Below are positions 53,101-60,500 of a DNA stretch of 64,000 bases, piece after piece (position 1 is the first letter of the stretch; each line of letters opens with the position of its first letter). Source of the DNA: Taibaiella koreensis (lineage in GTDB: Bacteria; Bacteroidota; Bacteroidia; Chitinophagales; Chitinophagaceae); NCBI RefSeq assembly GCF_003545715.1, contig NZ_QVNU01000001.1, positions 310,001 to 374,000 on the forward strand. Direction: 5' to 3'. The notes beneath the pieces were generated by a model. That model was not told where the DNA came from and made no database searches. It saw nothing but the letters and a program-made list of their open reading frames with translations. A program made the translations under genes and the position numbers.

Positions 53101-53246
53101 GTATTGGTCGACAGAACAAGTTCATTGGCGCTGCTCCAGTATTGCCAGGGAGCCGGTGCAATGTAATGTGTTTTGTAGCCCTGGCCATTGGCCTGAAAAT
53201 GAAAAAAAATAAAGATGGGGATCAGAAGGTGTAGAAGGTGCTTCAT
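44178..53246 (-). CDS. 3022-residue secreted adhesin-like repeat protein, T9SS type A
   Basis: A signal peptide (LLIPIFIFFHFQANGQ) leads into an IgGFc-binding-type domain (about 25-460). Next come a DUF11 repeat (about 530-650), a chain of Ig/PKD-like domains (about 650-1290), a thrombospondin-type-3 calcium-binding array of D-x-D-x-D-G units (about 1299-1972), one cadherin-like domain, then eight roughly 92-residue VCBS/cadherin-like repeats (about 2105-2850). The last 170 residues carry a LPADLLSFKGRAV linker and a T9SS type A sorting domain (VFPTPTLDKVQVTG to SYKVIKK). The whole is probably exported across the outer membrane and stiffened by calcium; adhesion is inference. It is transcribed alone, ends in a strong terminator and is the largest gene here. 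Confidence 0.93.
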   Translation of the reverse strand: MKHLLHLLIPIFIFFHFQANGQGYKTHYIAPAPWQYWSSANELVLSTNTAGTIVLVKKSNGSLITTLNVGVDTPMVYRFAGNANNLPTNALNTVLSDRGLILESNYPINANLRNVASDQLTDANIKGNAALFSFGDAAVGTAFRVGYYRDGFISGTTGKPVYSVMAIENNTTVKINGTATTTLNAGQSYLFQAAIGSLVETSGPAVMNSGSNLDAPVACGDGVYNPVPPVSALAKEYVVVRGQGNNTAEQTTVVATEPNTTVTVSNFNALGVLQGTNSYTLVAAGSFATFPNGVTVAGTGSGQIGTVYSASRIISNKNIVAYAGTANNCEVDMATLAPIADCGGSQKVQTYKFRTFTGGDLPYFAYIVIRNATDKVYLTTTGSAGTNYTNSDIEAIAGVGIRRQLGSSGDYVIDFTNTNIGTPSTITLTSTSRITTAMVQTGGGFSMSNFISPFPQKALKPTLTQSNCATAQLSADASSTAPYQWYLDGNPIAGATASSYSATQSGTYTVTSGLSCGISAQSLPITVALCNIDRSITKTVDDPAPPVNGSVNFTLTATNTGAGSALGVSVTDQLPSGYTYISHNASAGTSYNSSTGLWSIGAMASNSSITLVITAKVNASGVYTNTATISGTQTDANTTNDASSVSTTPITAITLTSSTSPPSDAQSVCINTAITNITYAIGGTATGATVTGLPAGISASYNASTKVVTISGTPTNPTAGGQVYTVTTTGGSPNVFATGSITVNGLAGTPVFALGSASSRCQGAGTQTYTATAANTTGITYSINTTGSQAVINPNTGEVTFSSLFSGTAIVTATAAGCTPKTATHTITVTSSGTVSGTVPVCSSANGTLTLAGTTASVVRWESSIDNGATWNTITPNVTTTTLNYSNLMATTSFRAVVSGGGCNGAFSTPLTVIVTQRPVVANQSYTLCTSGSFGFAPVDVPTGTTFTWGAPVITGSVTGGTSGTNQTSVTQSLANSGTATGTATYTVTPTNAGCAGTPFTITVTVTPALSATVNNPAALCSGGTFSVTPATSVTGLQYTWTANLTSGASVTGFSDQATPVTAPVSQTLINNGSATGVVRYTLTPTLNGCTGTPLVFDVSVQSKTTPGLIGADQLICSNTAPTALTSLLDGTGSGVLSYRWESSTNGITWNTISGATVAGYAPGALSQNTQFRRFTLSAVNGVTCASAPSDTVTIRTGTAATITTQPADRTVRNRQDTSFAIVVSGGSGATSYQWQVSTDNGNNWNDIANGGIYAGANSDTLRLTGIQSPMDGYRYRVKLTQSDSACASQLSGPAQLRVDTDGDGVSDSNDPDDDNDGIPDSVEGITDKDGDGIPNYLDIDADNDGITDAIESNGNPANDPDFNGRFGDGLFADTDGDGLADAVDPNNGGTPLVIQDKDGDGIPNYLDLDSDADGIPDTYEAAFYIPDGENDGVIGTGPIVDADKDGLSDLNDPDFVTISTNPAFNQDRDFDGLSNYLDIDNDNDGIIDNIEGLPTNQYIAPSGLDTDGDGIDNAYDVNNGGIASGYSNADGGSGPDYIDTDSDNDGFRDWQENNVTSVLEVDNVNNRTNAPGADGIMDLLPDSDHDGLADIYDIDNGNTNPVTYATNSNQTPLTMPDNQLPGGDRDWRSTSDYDKDGIPDGIDLDNDNDGILDSVEGTADADGDGHPNYLDLDSDGDGVPDVIEAGGSDPDNNGLPGTGLITNADVGPTGIPLIAGPGYTPPDKDNDGMPNYLDLDSDGDNIFDVTENGGPDPDNNGIAGSGMVNDVDNDGISDIVDDYNNLLGTTSGIPTGTPVVVQNTDGDALPNYLDLDSDNDGIPDNTEGAVDADGDGKANFVDIDADNDGIVDNIEAQSTAGYIPPSGNDSNNDGLDNAYDAASGGMAIVPVNTDGADNPDYLDLDSDNDNDSDALEAHDTDNDGIANVVPSGTDADNDGLDDAYDNNDTAINPTNGQTPASFPNLDTPGTPERDWREDYNIAPVATAPAAIPVTEDVASPLTGIVFSDADAGSAPVNIFFNVPAGTLSASGSSAITIVSGNGTGNLVLSGNIDSLNAFIAAGGLSYTTALNTNGSVPLTIAINDNGNTGGPALTDTANTTLNITAVNDLPVAVSDTASGLEDMPLNGNLSLNDTLSGDGGNRYSLVAGPAHGTVTVDTSGTFAYVPNADFNGADTFIYQLCDIDGDCDTAMVFLSITPVNDLPVANPDTAIANEDALVAGNLALNDILSGDGGNTFSVVTLPVNGTTVVNTDGTFTYIPAPNYNGADSFLYRLCDVDGDCDTAVVRLTIIPIDDFPFAVNDTVTVAEDNVLSGNAALSDHPSGDGGNVWSLSGANGGATHGQVVMNPDGTYTYTPDPDYYGPDMVLYQLCDADTDCSIARIIITVTPVNDVPVAVNDTLSTNEDIPLTGNVSTNDTCGDGGCSYVLNTAPVNGTLVLNADGTFTYTPNANYNGADSFRYRVCDADGDCDTATAVLNITPVNDVPVAVNDTLSTNEDIPLTGNVSTNDTCGDGGCSYVLNTAPVNGTLVLNADGTFTYTPNANYNGADSFQYRVCDVDGDCDTATAVLNVTPVNDIPFAVNDTLSTNEDTPLTGNVSTNDTCGDGGCSYVLNAAPVNGTLVLNADGTFTYTPNANYNGADSFQYRVCDADGDCDTAMVVLSITPVNDVPVAVNDTLSTNEDTPLTGNVSTNDTCGDGNCSYALNTAPVNGTLVLNADGTFTYTPNADYNGADSFQYRVCDVDGDCDTATVVLNIAPVNDVPVAVNDTAVSTGGNPATGNVGSNDTGKGDGGLSFAVVTGASNGTLTFNPDGTFSYTPATGYNGADTFTYSLCDADGDCDTAFVFLNINGNPLPADLLSFKGRAVDQCHILLEWATGVETQFSHFELQVGIDGRQFVPIARIEATGSNSSYRYTWNDAPEGISYFRLKITDRDNSYKYSSIIPVTASCDPARHISVFPTPTLDKVQVTGVRVGETLMVFDGSGRLLIREKAQGEKVALDLSPYTAGVYHLVILTDKQERLSYKVIKK
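44982..46085 (-). repeat. Four tandem 276-bp near-identical coding repeats
   Basis: Units at 45810-46085, 45534-45809, 45258-45533 and 44982-45257 are each exactly 276 bp (92 codons), in frame and highly similar in DNA. They encode residues 2388-2755. Four more divergent copies flank them. The even length and similarity suggest recent expansion by unequal recombination. Confidence 0.9.
47330..49350 (-). repeat. Thrombospondin type 3 calcium-binding repeat array
   Basis: The coding region repeats motifs such as DKDGDGIPNYLDLDSD and DNDGIPD, the calcium-binding loops of TSP3 repeats, across about 670 residues. The DNA is correspondingly repetitive but much more divergent than the 276-bp units. 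Confidence 0.85.
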
Positions 53247-53633
53247 TGGCAGTGTTTGTAGTATTGATCAGCTGAGGTTTGGTTTTTGGTTGCAAAGTGA
53301 GAATGTATATGATATTAAACCAGTATTTCTCCCAATATTTTTTTCATTGTGGGCTATTATTTATTTGTTAAAGCTGCTTATTGTATGCGAAAATAGTAAA
53401 ATGTACGTTGTTTTTAAGTATAAAAAATTATGAATGGGCCAAATTGGAGAGGTCGCATGGGGTTTATAGAAACAGGCTTGAGCAATAAAAATAGCCTTCA
53501 TATTGATATGCAGGCTATTAAATAGAAATTAGGATAATAATGCTGTAAGTGAACAGCAGAAGATACTTTATTGCATAAAATGTGTTTTTTTATGCGTTTC
53601 CTCTTGGCGAAAATGTATGTAAGCTATTTGTTA
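53247..53633. other. Intergenic region between the giant gene and murA
   Basis: This 387-bp AT-rich stretch holds the murA terminator (53485-53519) and the leader of the giant gene. TCACTTTG at 53293-53300 (minus strand) is one mismatch from TAnnTTTG and could be its promoter. No gene is evident. Confidence 0.5.
53485..53519 (-). terminator. Terminator of murA
   Basis: An 8-bp stem AATAGCCT / AGGCTATT (53490-53497, 53512-53519) with an inner CATAT/ATATG pairing is followed on the minus strand by five T. Confidence 0.75.
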
Positions 53634-54938
53634 TCAAACTCTTCTGATGTCTGCGCCCAATGCATTCAACCGGCCGTCAATATTCTGATAGCCCCTGTCG
53701 ATCTGGTCAATATTTTCAATAACGCTTTTGCCTTCGGCCGACAATGCCGCGATCAGCAAGGCCACACCGGCACGTATATCCGGAGAAGCCATACGGATAC
53801 CCCTTAGCGAGGCCTGGCGGTTAAGTCCCATTACTACGGCGCGATGCGGGTCGCAGAGCACAATCTGTGCGCCCATTTCGATCAGCTTATCGACGAAGAA
53901 CAGGCGGCTCTCAAACATCTTTTGATGGATCAGCACATTGCCTTTAGCCTGGGTAGCCATTACCAGGATCACGCTCAGCAGGTCCGGCGATACGCCCGGC
54001 CAGGGATGATCGTAAACAGTGAGTATAGAACCGTCGATAAACGTATGAATGCGATAATGTTCCTGGCGGGGAATATAGATATCATTGCCGCTTACCTCCA
54101 TCTGTATGCCAAAGCGGCCGAATGTCTCAGGCATCAGGCCCAGGTCGTTTACATCGGCGTTCCTGATTGTGAGCTCACTCTGCGTCATAGCCGCCAGGGC
54201 AATAAAAGATCCTGTTTCGATCATATCGGCCAGTAGCCGGTGGGTACAGCCGCCCAGAGAAGATACGCCTTCGATCACCAGCAGATTGGACCCGATGCCG
54301 CTGATCCTGGCGCCCATCCGGTTCAACATTTTGCAGAGCTGTTGTACATAAGGCTCGCAGGCAGCATTGTAAATAGTAGTCGTGCCTTCGGCCAATACGG
54401 CCGCCATCACAATATTGGCCGTACCGGTCACCGAGGGCTCTTCCATCAGGAGGTAGGTGCCTTGCAGCTTACTGGCGCTCAGCACAAATTCTTTGTGTTC
54501 CGGATCGTATCTGAAGTCGACGCCCATCTTTTCGAAGCCGCGGATATGGGTGTCGAGGCGGCGGCGCCCTATCTTGTCCCCGCCCGGCTGTGGCAGGTAA
54601 GTACGGCCAAAGCGCGCCAGCAATGGCCCGGCCAGCATTACAGCGCCACGCAGCTTGCCCGATTTTTTCTTATACGATTCCGATTGCAGAAACTCGATAT
54701 CCACCGTTTTGGCTTGCAGCACACAGGTGTCGCGGCTCGGACGTTCTATCGTAACACCAAGATCACCCAGCAGCTCGATCAGCATATTTACATCGAGGAT
54801 ATCGGGGATATTGGTGATCGTCACTTTTTCGTCGGTAAGCAGTACAGCGCAAAGGACCTGTAAGGCCTCATTCTTGGCGCCTTGCGGCTGGATCTCGCCC
54901 TGCAAAGGCTTGCCGCCGCGTATTTCAAATGCACTCAT
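53634..54938 (-). CDS. murA: UDP-N-acetylglucosamine 1-carboxyvinyltransferase MurA, Asp-type active site
   Basis: MurA (434 residues) catalyses the first committed step of peptidoglycan synthesis, adding enolpyruvate to UDP-GlcNAc. The start FEIRGGKPLQGEIQPQGAKNEAL carries the catalytic Lys-Asn pair. Later blocks include RGAVMLAGPLLARFG and DTHIRGFEKMGVDF. The flexible loop reads LPQPGGDKIGRRRLD: the Cys that fosfomycin alkylates (Cys 115 in E. coli) is Asp at residue 121. The same change in Mycobacterium and Chlamydia keeps activity but gives fosfomycin resistance, so this enzyme should be resistant. The gene is transcribed alone, with map next upstream. Confidence 0.95.
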   Translation of the reverse strand: MSAFEIRGGKPLQGEIQPQGAKNEALQVLCAVLLTDEKVTITNIPDILDVNMLIELLGDLGVTIERPSRDTCVLQAKTVDIEFLQSESYKKKSGKLRGAVMLAGPLLARFGRTYLPQPGGDKIGRRRLDTHIRGFEKMGVDFRYDPEHKEFVLSASKLQGTYLLMEEPSVTGTANIVMAAVLAEGTTTIYNAACEPYVQQLCKMLNRMGARISGIGSNLLVIEGVSSLGGCTHRLLADMIETGSFIALAAMTQSELTIRNADVNDLGLMPETFGRFGIQMEVSGNDIYIPRQEHYRIHTFIDGSILTVYDHPWPGVSPDLLSVILVMATQAKGNVLIHQKMFESRLFFVDKLIEMGAQIVLCDPHRAVVMGLNRQASLRGIRMASPDIRAGVALLIAALSAEGKSVIENIDQIDRGYQNIDGRLNALGADIRRV

Positions 54939-54984
54939 GATCGGCTTTTATTTTTTGATGGGGAATGATTTTTAAAAGTAAGGG

Positions 54985-55018
54985 TAAAAAGAACGCCGGC
55001 AAAATGATATGCCGGCGT
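54985..55018 (-). terminator. Second terminator downstream of map
   Basis: An 8-bp stem ACGCCGGC / GCCGGCGT (54993-55000, 55011-55018) is followed on the minus strand by TTCTTTTTACCC. It backs up the hairpin at 55022-55058. Confidence 0.7.
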
Positions 55019-55021
55019 GTA

Positions 55022-55058
55022 AAAGAGAAGTCAAGTTTCAAAAACTTGACTTCTCTTT
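55022..55058 (-). terminator. Terminator of map, sharing its stem with the recQ terminator
   Basis: A 17-bp perfect stem (55022-55038 with 55042-55058) closes a CAA loop just past the map stop. The core AGAAGTCAAG / CTTGACTTCT is identical to that at 6390-6420. Confidence 0.85.
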
Positions 55059-55061
55059 CAT

Positions 55062-55880
55062 TTACAAAGTATAATAGCTCGAATTCAGATTGCTGTTCGC
55101 CTTCTCCGCCTTTTCGATCGGACTATAATCCGAAAGGATATCCGGCTTGCCTTTCTTAACACAAACATCATGTTCGAAATGCACGGAAGGAAGCCCATCT
55201 TCGGTCACAATGGTCCAGCCATCATCGGCAGTATAGATATGGCGGGTGCCCAGGTTGATCATTGGTTCAATAGCCAGCACCTGGTTTTCCTGCAGGCGCT
55301 TGCCCGATCCCCTTTTGCCGTAGTTAGGCACCTGTGGATCTTCGTGCATATCGCGGCCGACACCGTGACCTACCAGCTCCCGTACCACGCCGTAGCCATG
55401 CTTGCGGTTGGTATGGTTCTCTATCGCAAAAGCGATGTCGCCCGTACGGTTGCCCGTGATCGCCTGGGCAATACCGAGGTAAAGCGACTCCTTCGTTACC
55501 CTGATGAGATCCAGCACTTCCTGCCTTACCTCGCCGATGGCGAAAGTATAAGCATGGTCGCCATGGAAGCCGTTCTTGTAGAAGCCACAATCGATAGAAA
55601 CGATATCACCGTCCTTCAGCTCATAGTCGCTGGGGAAGCCATGTACCACTGCCTCGTTCACCGAAATGCAAAGTGCGTAAGGGTAGGGATTGCGGGGATC
55701 GCCGTAATTTTTGAAAGATGGAATACCGCCATTATCGCGGATGAAGGTTTCGGCCATCTTATCGATGTCGATAGTCCTGAGGCCGGGTTTTAGTATTTTA
55801 GTTACCTCGGTCAGGGTTGCGCTCACCATCAGCGCGCTGTGTCTCTGGATTTCTATTTCTTCGTTGGTCCTGTAATTCAC
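55062..55880 (-). CDS. map: Type I methionine aminopeptidase
   Basis: Map (272 residues) removes the initiator Met. The five metal ligands are present: the two Asp in SIDCGFYKNGFHGDHAYTF, His in VGHGVGRDMHEDP, Glu in LAIEPMINLG and Glu near the end in EHDV, with a further TEDG block. The start MNYRTNEEIEIQRHSALMV is typical. It follows the CorC-like gene by 22 bp on the same strand and is likely co-transcribed, rather than sitting in a ribosomal-protein operon. Confidence 0.95.
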   Translation of the reverse strand: MNYRTNEEIEIQRHSALMVSATLTEVTKILKPGLRTIDIDKMAETFIRDNGGIPSFKNYGDPRNPYPYALCISVNEAVVHGFPSDYELKDGDIVSIDCGFYKNGFHGDHAYTFAIGEVRQEVLDLIRVTKESLYLGIAQAITGNRTGDIAFAIENHTNRKHGYGVVRELVGHGVGRDMHEDPQVPNYGKRGSGKRLQENQVLAIEPMINLGTRHIYTADDGWTIVTEDGLPSVHFEHDVCVKKGKPDILSDYSPIEKAEKANSNLNSSYYTL

Positions 55881-55902
55881 TTAATCTACTGTTTATGCCG
55901 GC

Positions 55903-57243
55903 TTAAGGCCAGTTCTTATTTTCAATATATTCTTCTTTTACTTTAAGCTGTACGGTTTCTACGGAGTTGCGGTACATTTTCACAATTACCGCTTCGTACT
56001 TGTCGATGTCTATTCTCTCTCCTTCCTGCAGCTCTTTGTCCTCATTCACCTCATTGATCAGCCCCGCGAGGGTTTCGAAGTGTTCGCCCTCTTCCAGCCG
56101 GAACGGTATATACTTATTGATATCCGACAGGGTATAATGGGCGTTGATAAGATAGGTATGCTCGCCGGTCTTTTCCACGATCGGCTTTTCGTTATCATAT
56201 TCGTCCTGTATCTCGCCTACCAGCTCTTCCAGTATATCCTCCATAGAGATAATACCTGTAAGCTCACCGATCTCGTTGGTCACGATGGCCATCTGGATAT
56301 GCTTTTGCTGGAATTCCTTCAGCACATTCTTGATCTTGGCGCTTTCCGAAATGAAATTGGCCTTTCGCAGCAAAGGCTCAATACTTTTCTCTTCGGGTTT
56401 ATTGAAGAGATGCTTGATCATATCTTTAGTATACAGCACCCCCTTGATATTGTCCAGCGAATCGTCGTATACGGGGTAGCGGCTATAGCCCTCCTGTATA
56501 GCAAAGTCGATCGCCTCTTTCATATTCATGCTGATCTCGATCGCGGAGATGTTTTTACGCAGGGTCTGGATATTACTTACCCGGCGGTCGTCGAACTCAA
56601 ATACATTCTGGATCAGCGCACGCTCCGTTTCTTCGATGGCGCCGCCTTCGTGGCTTTCCGATATGATCACCTTCAGCTCCTCTTCCGAGTGTATTTCGGA
56701 GCCGTGGATCGGCTTAATGCCCAGTATGCGCAGGATCAGGTTGGCCAGGCCATTAAGGACCCAGATAAAGGGTCTTCCGACAAAATAAAAGACTTTGAGG
56801 GGCAGGGCAACAAAAAAAGTGGTCCTGGTAGGATAGCGTATGGCCAGTGATTTGGGAGCCAGCTCGCCAAAAACGATATGTAAAATAGTAATGATACCAA
56901 AGGCAACAGGGATGGAAACGTTTTGGGCCGTCTTTTCAGCGATAGCAATATTGAATACCTGGAACGACCTGCGGATCATATGGGTCATCACCTCTTCTCC
57001 TACCCAGCCCAGGCCAAGGCTCGCGAGCGTAATGCCCAGCTGTGTGGCCGCCAGGTAGGCATCAAGATTGCTGACAATGGATTTGGCTGCTGCCGACAGG
57101 CTTTTGTTGAGGCCGGTGCGGACTTCGATCTGGGAGGAGCGGACTTTTACGATGGCAAATTCTGCTGCAACGAAAAAACCGTTTAAAAGAACAAGGAAAA
57201 GGGTAAAGAGTATTTTCAGTATCGAGACGGGTTCTGTGTCCAT
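55903..57243 (-). CDS. CorC/HlyC-type hemolysin-family membrane protein
   Basis: The 446-residue protein has an N-terminal CNNM/DUF21 membrane domain of four helices (about 8-190: LFLVLLNGFFVAAEFAIVKVR, SLGLGWVGEEV, GELAPKSLAIRYP), two CBS domains (about 205-345, with GYSRYPVYDDSLDNIKGVLYTKD and IVTNEIGELTGIISMEDILEELVGEIQDE) and a C-terminal CorC_HlyC domain. Such proteins handle Mg2+ or other cations or modulate their transport; hemolysin activity is only a historic label. It leads a two-gene unit with map; a perfect -7 element lies at 57363-57370. Confidence 0.9.
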   Translation of the reverse strand: MDTEPVSILKILFTLFLVLLNGFFVAAEFAIVKVRSSQIEVRTGLNKSLSAAAKSIVSNLDAYLAATQLGITLASLGLGWVGEEVMTHMIRRSFQVFNIAIAEKTAQNVSIPVAFGIITILHIVFGELAPKSLAIRYPTRTTFFVALPLKVFYFVGRPFIWVLNGLANLILRILGIKPIHGSEIHSEEELKVIISESHEGGAIEETERALIQNVFEFDDRRVSNIQTLRKNISAIEISMNMKEAIDFAIQEGYSRYPVYDDSLDNIKGVLYTKDMIKHLFNKPEEKSIEPLLRKANFISESAKIKNVLKEFQQKHIQMAIVTNEIGELTGIISMEDILEELVGEIQDEYDNEKPIVEKTGEHTYLINAHYTLSDINKYIPFRLEEGEHFETLAGLINEVNEDKELQEGERIDIDKYEAVIVKMYRNSVETVQLKVKEEYIENKNWP

Positions 57244-57362
57244 TGTAGGATAAATTAGTCAGGAAATGCCACCCCGCGTAATCAACGATGCAGAAGCCGC
57301 TTTTCAAGAGGCAAAAGCAGCAATCCTTTGATTTTTTTCGCCGCTTTATACCTAAGTTACTA

Positions 57363-57370
57363 CAAAAATA
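57363..57370 (-). promoter_or_regulatory. Putative -7 promoter element for corC-map
   Basis: TATTTTTG on the minus strand matches TAnnTTTG exactly, 120 bp before the CorC-like start. Confidence 0.45.
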
Positions 57371-57465
57371 AGGATTATTGGTAAAGTAAACGCATGGCTG
57401 CTGAAATTACACAATGACAAGGCGTTAAATGCGCTATGACGGCATAAGGTCATCCGGGTATAAAA

Positions 57466-57496
57466 AGTAAAGCGCTCCTCCTTACGGTGAGCGCCT
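57466..57496 (-). terminator. Terminator of the DUF2723 gene
   Basis: A GCGCTC / GAGCGC stem with partly paired A/T flanks is followed on the minus strand by ACTTTTTATA; a run of seven T also follows on the plus strand. Confidence 0.65.
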
Positions 57497-57515
57497 TGCT
57501 TTTTTTGAATTTGTT

Positions 57516-57571
57516 CCTTGGAATTTGCCCTTTGGAATTTACCCTTTGGAATTTACCCTTTGGAATTTGTT
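57516..57571. repeat. Tandem 14-bp repeat, four copies
   Basis: Four consecutive copies of a CTTTGGAATTTACC-type unit (57516-57529, 57530-57543, 57544-57557, 57558-57571), the middle two identical. It lies just past the DUF2723 stop and before its terminator. Confidence 0.9.
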
Positions 57572-57580
57572 TTTCGAAAT

Positions 57581-60500
57581 TTAACGTTGCTGTGGCATCG
57601 GGATACCGGCGCTGAGCCCTGTCAGCGTTTGCCCCCACTTCTTAGCCGACTCGGTATCATTGCTCTGTCCGGCGGCATTGACCAGGTAATTCAACGCCAC
57701 GAGGTTCTGCTGCACAATATAAAGATCGGTCCCCGACTGCATATTGTCGCTCAGGGAATGGAAGTATTTAACCTCGTCGCTGATGTTCTTCACCATTTTG
57801 TTGGCTACTTTCCGGGCTTTGTCCATAGCGCCCGAACGGTAATAAGCGTCTACCAGGTACATGATACTTCGATCGTAAAGCAGCACATCGAAAGGCATGG
57901 AGGTCTCAGACACTTTTTTCATATAGTTGTCCAGCACCTTAACGGCATCGGCTTTCCTGTTCTGGGCCACCAGCGCAAAGGCCAGCTCTGCCGCATTCTG
58001 ACGGTATACCAGGAAGATCAGGCGATTTTTCTCATCGTAATAAACATTGTTCTTACCGGCTTTACCCATAGTGAACACTTCGGTTTGCAGCTTGATGTTC
58101 TTGTCCAGGTCCGTGAACGGCGCCATACCTGCGACAGGGCTTTGCTTCACCACCGGAACCAGCTTGCGCAGGCCACCTTCCGATTGGAAATAGGCGTCCA
58201 GGCCAAGATTGGGTGTACCGTCGGTCATATAAAGAGGACGCGTCCAACCGGTTTTGGCCTGGCCGGCGATGATGTTCATCAATGCCAGGTCGGCGCGGCG
58301 TGCAGCATTATCGTTGAAGGTAAACTGCATTTCAGCCGGGATATTGGCCGAATCGGCCGCCGGTACCAGCCCGCTTTTGATCAGCGCATTTTTGTCGAGC
58401 TTCACAGAGAGATTCTTCGTGGGCAGGTAGCTCACATCTGGATTGTTGGGCATCGTATTCTTGGGAGAGGTGAAAAAGTGGATCACCTCTTCAAGGTCAA
58501 AATAGCGGTTGGCGGGAAGGCGCTTATCCTCATAGTAGGGAATATAGTTCAGCTTGCCACCACGGTAATCTTCCGGCTTCCAGATCACCGGCAGGGCGTC
58601 GGCATCGTTCACCTTAAAGGTCAGCTGCTCATTCTGCCAGTCGGTACCCAGCAGGTTATAGTTGATAATACGCACATCGGTACGGACGCCTTCAATTTCC
58701 TGCAGATACCACAGCGGGTAAGTATCGTTGTCGCCATAGGTAATGAGGATGGCGTTCTTATCGCAGCTCATGAGCATGTTATAGGCATGATCGCGTGCAA
58801 TGGTCTTTTCCGAACGGTCGTGATCGTCCCATTCCTGGGCAGCCATCAGCACAGGTACAGCCAACAGGCATATTGCCGTTGCGGCAAGCGCTGGGGTGCT
58901 GCCTTTGAGGAATTTGCGGAACCAATCGGTGACCATGAGCACACCCAGGCCGATCCATATGGCAAAGGCGTAAGTGGAGCCGGCATAGGTATAGTCCCTT
59001 TCCCTGGGCTGCATGGGCGTATTGTTCAGGTAGATCACAATGGCCAGACCGGTAAAGAAGAAGAGCAACGCTACTATGGTCCCTTCTTTCTTGTTGCGGT
59101 TGAACTGGTATACCAGGCCTATGATGCCCAGTGCCAGCGGCAGCAGGTACAGCTGGTTCCTGGCTTTGTTGTTCCGGTAGGCATCGGTCATGAGGTCTAT
59201 ATCGCCGCGGCCCGCTATCTTATCGACAAATTTGATCCCCGATATCCAGTTGCCGTTATGCGCCTCGCCCTGGCCCTCCATGTCGTTTTGCCGTCCGGCA
59301 TAGTTCCACATGATATAACGCCAGTACATCCAGTTGACCTGGTAGCCCCAGAAAAACTTCTGGTTGTCCAGCGCCGAGGGCGCATCGTCCTGACCAAGAC
59401 CCAGGTAGCCTCTGTAAAAGCTTACATGCCCGGGATCGAGGCAATCGTGTATCCTCGGGAAGAGACGGGTATGATCATATTCGTATTTCGGCTTGTGGTC
59501 CACCAGCTCATAGCTTTGCTTGCCATCTTTGGTTACGGGGGCGTAAATCGCCCGGCCTTCGTCTACATTGACTACCCGGGAGTCGAAGTCCGGTCCCGAT
59601 ACCAGGGGCATTTCACCGTATTGATCGCGCTGCAGGTAGGGGATCAGCGTCATCACGTTGTCGGGATTGCCCATATCGATAGGCACATCGGCTTTGGAGC
59701 GTACGACGATGCTGATATAGCTGGAATAGCCGATAATGGTAAAGGCGATACAGAGCACACCGAGGTGCAGCAGGTAATGTCCTTTCTTCTTGGACCATAC
59801 CACGAGCCAACCGATCAATGCCGCAATGAAAACAAGGAAGATGATCGCACCGGAATTGAAAGGCATGCCGAAGGAATTGACGAACAGCAGCTCAAACCAG
59901 GATGCGAAGATGGGAACATACTGGATCACGCCAAACTGAACAAAACCCAGGATGGCACAGCCGATAACAAAAGCGATGATACCGCCGGGAACGGTGGATT
60001 TATAACGTTTGAAGTAATAAACCATCACAATGGCCGGGAGGGTCAGCAGGTTCAGCAGATGGACGCCGATGGACAGGCCTGTGAGGTAAAAGATCAATAC
60101 GAGCCAGCGGTCGGCATGTGGTGAGTCGGCCGACTCTTCCCATTTCAGTACCGCCCAGAATACAATGGCTGTAAAGAATGATGAAGTAGCGTATACTTCC
60201 GCCTCTACTGCCGAGAACCAGAAGGTATCGGAGAAGGCGTAAGCCAGCGCCCCTACAATGCCGGCGCCCATAATGGCGATAAGACTACCCTGGCCAGGCT
60301 GCTCGCCCTCTTTCCACACCAGCTTACGCGCAAAATGGGTAATGGTCCAGAAGAGGAACAGTATGGTGAAGGCGCTCATCAGCGCGCTCATCGAGTTAAT
60401 GAAGATCGCTACCTTATCGGGGCTGGGAGCGACCACACCGAAGAGGCGGCCCAGCATCATGAACAAAGGTGCACCGGGAGAGTGGCCTACTTGCAGCCGG

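Larger units (their letters stand above)
57244..57580. other. Intergenic region between DUF2723 gene and corC-like gene
   Basis: 337 bp containing the 14-bp tandem repeat (57516-57571), a terminator hairpin (57466-57496) and the promoter of the corC-map unit. No gene is evident. Confidence 0.6.

Noticed and set aside
57518-60124. 868-residue open frame antisense to the DUF2723 gene
   Set aside because: It lies almost wholly inside a well-supported membrane protein gene, has no recognisable domain and begins in the 14-bp repeat. It reflects codon bias on the other strand.
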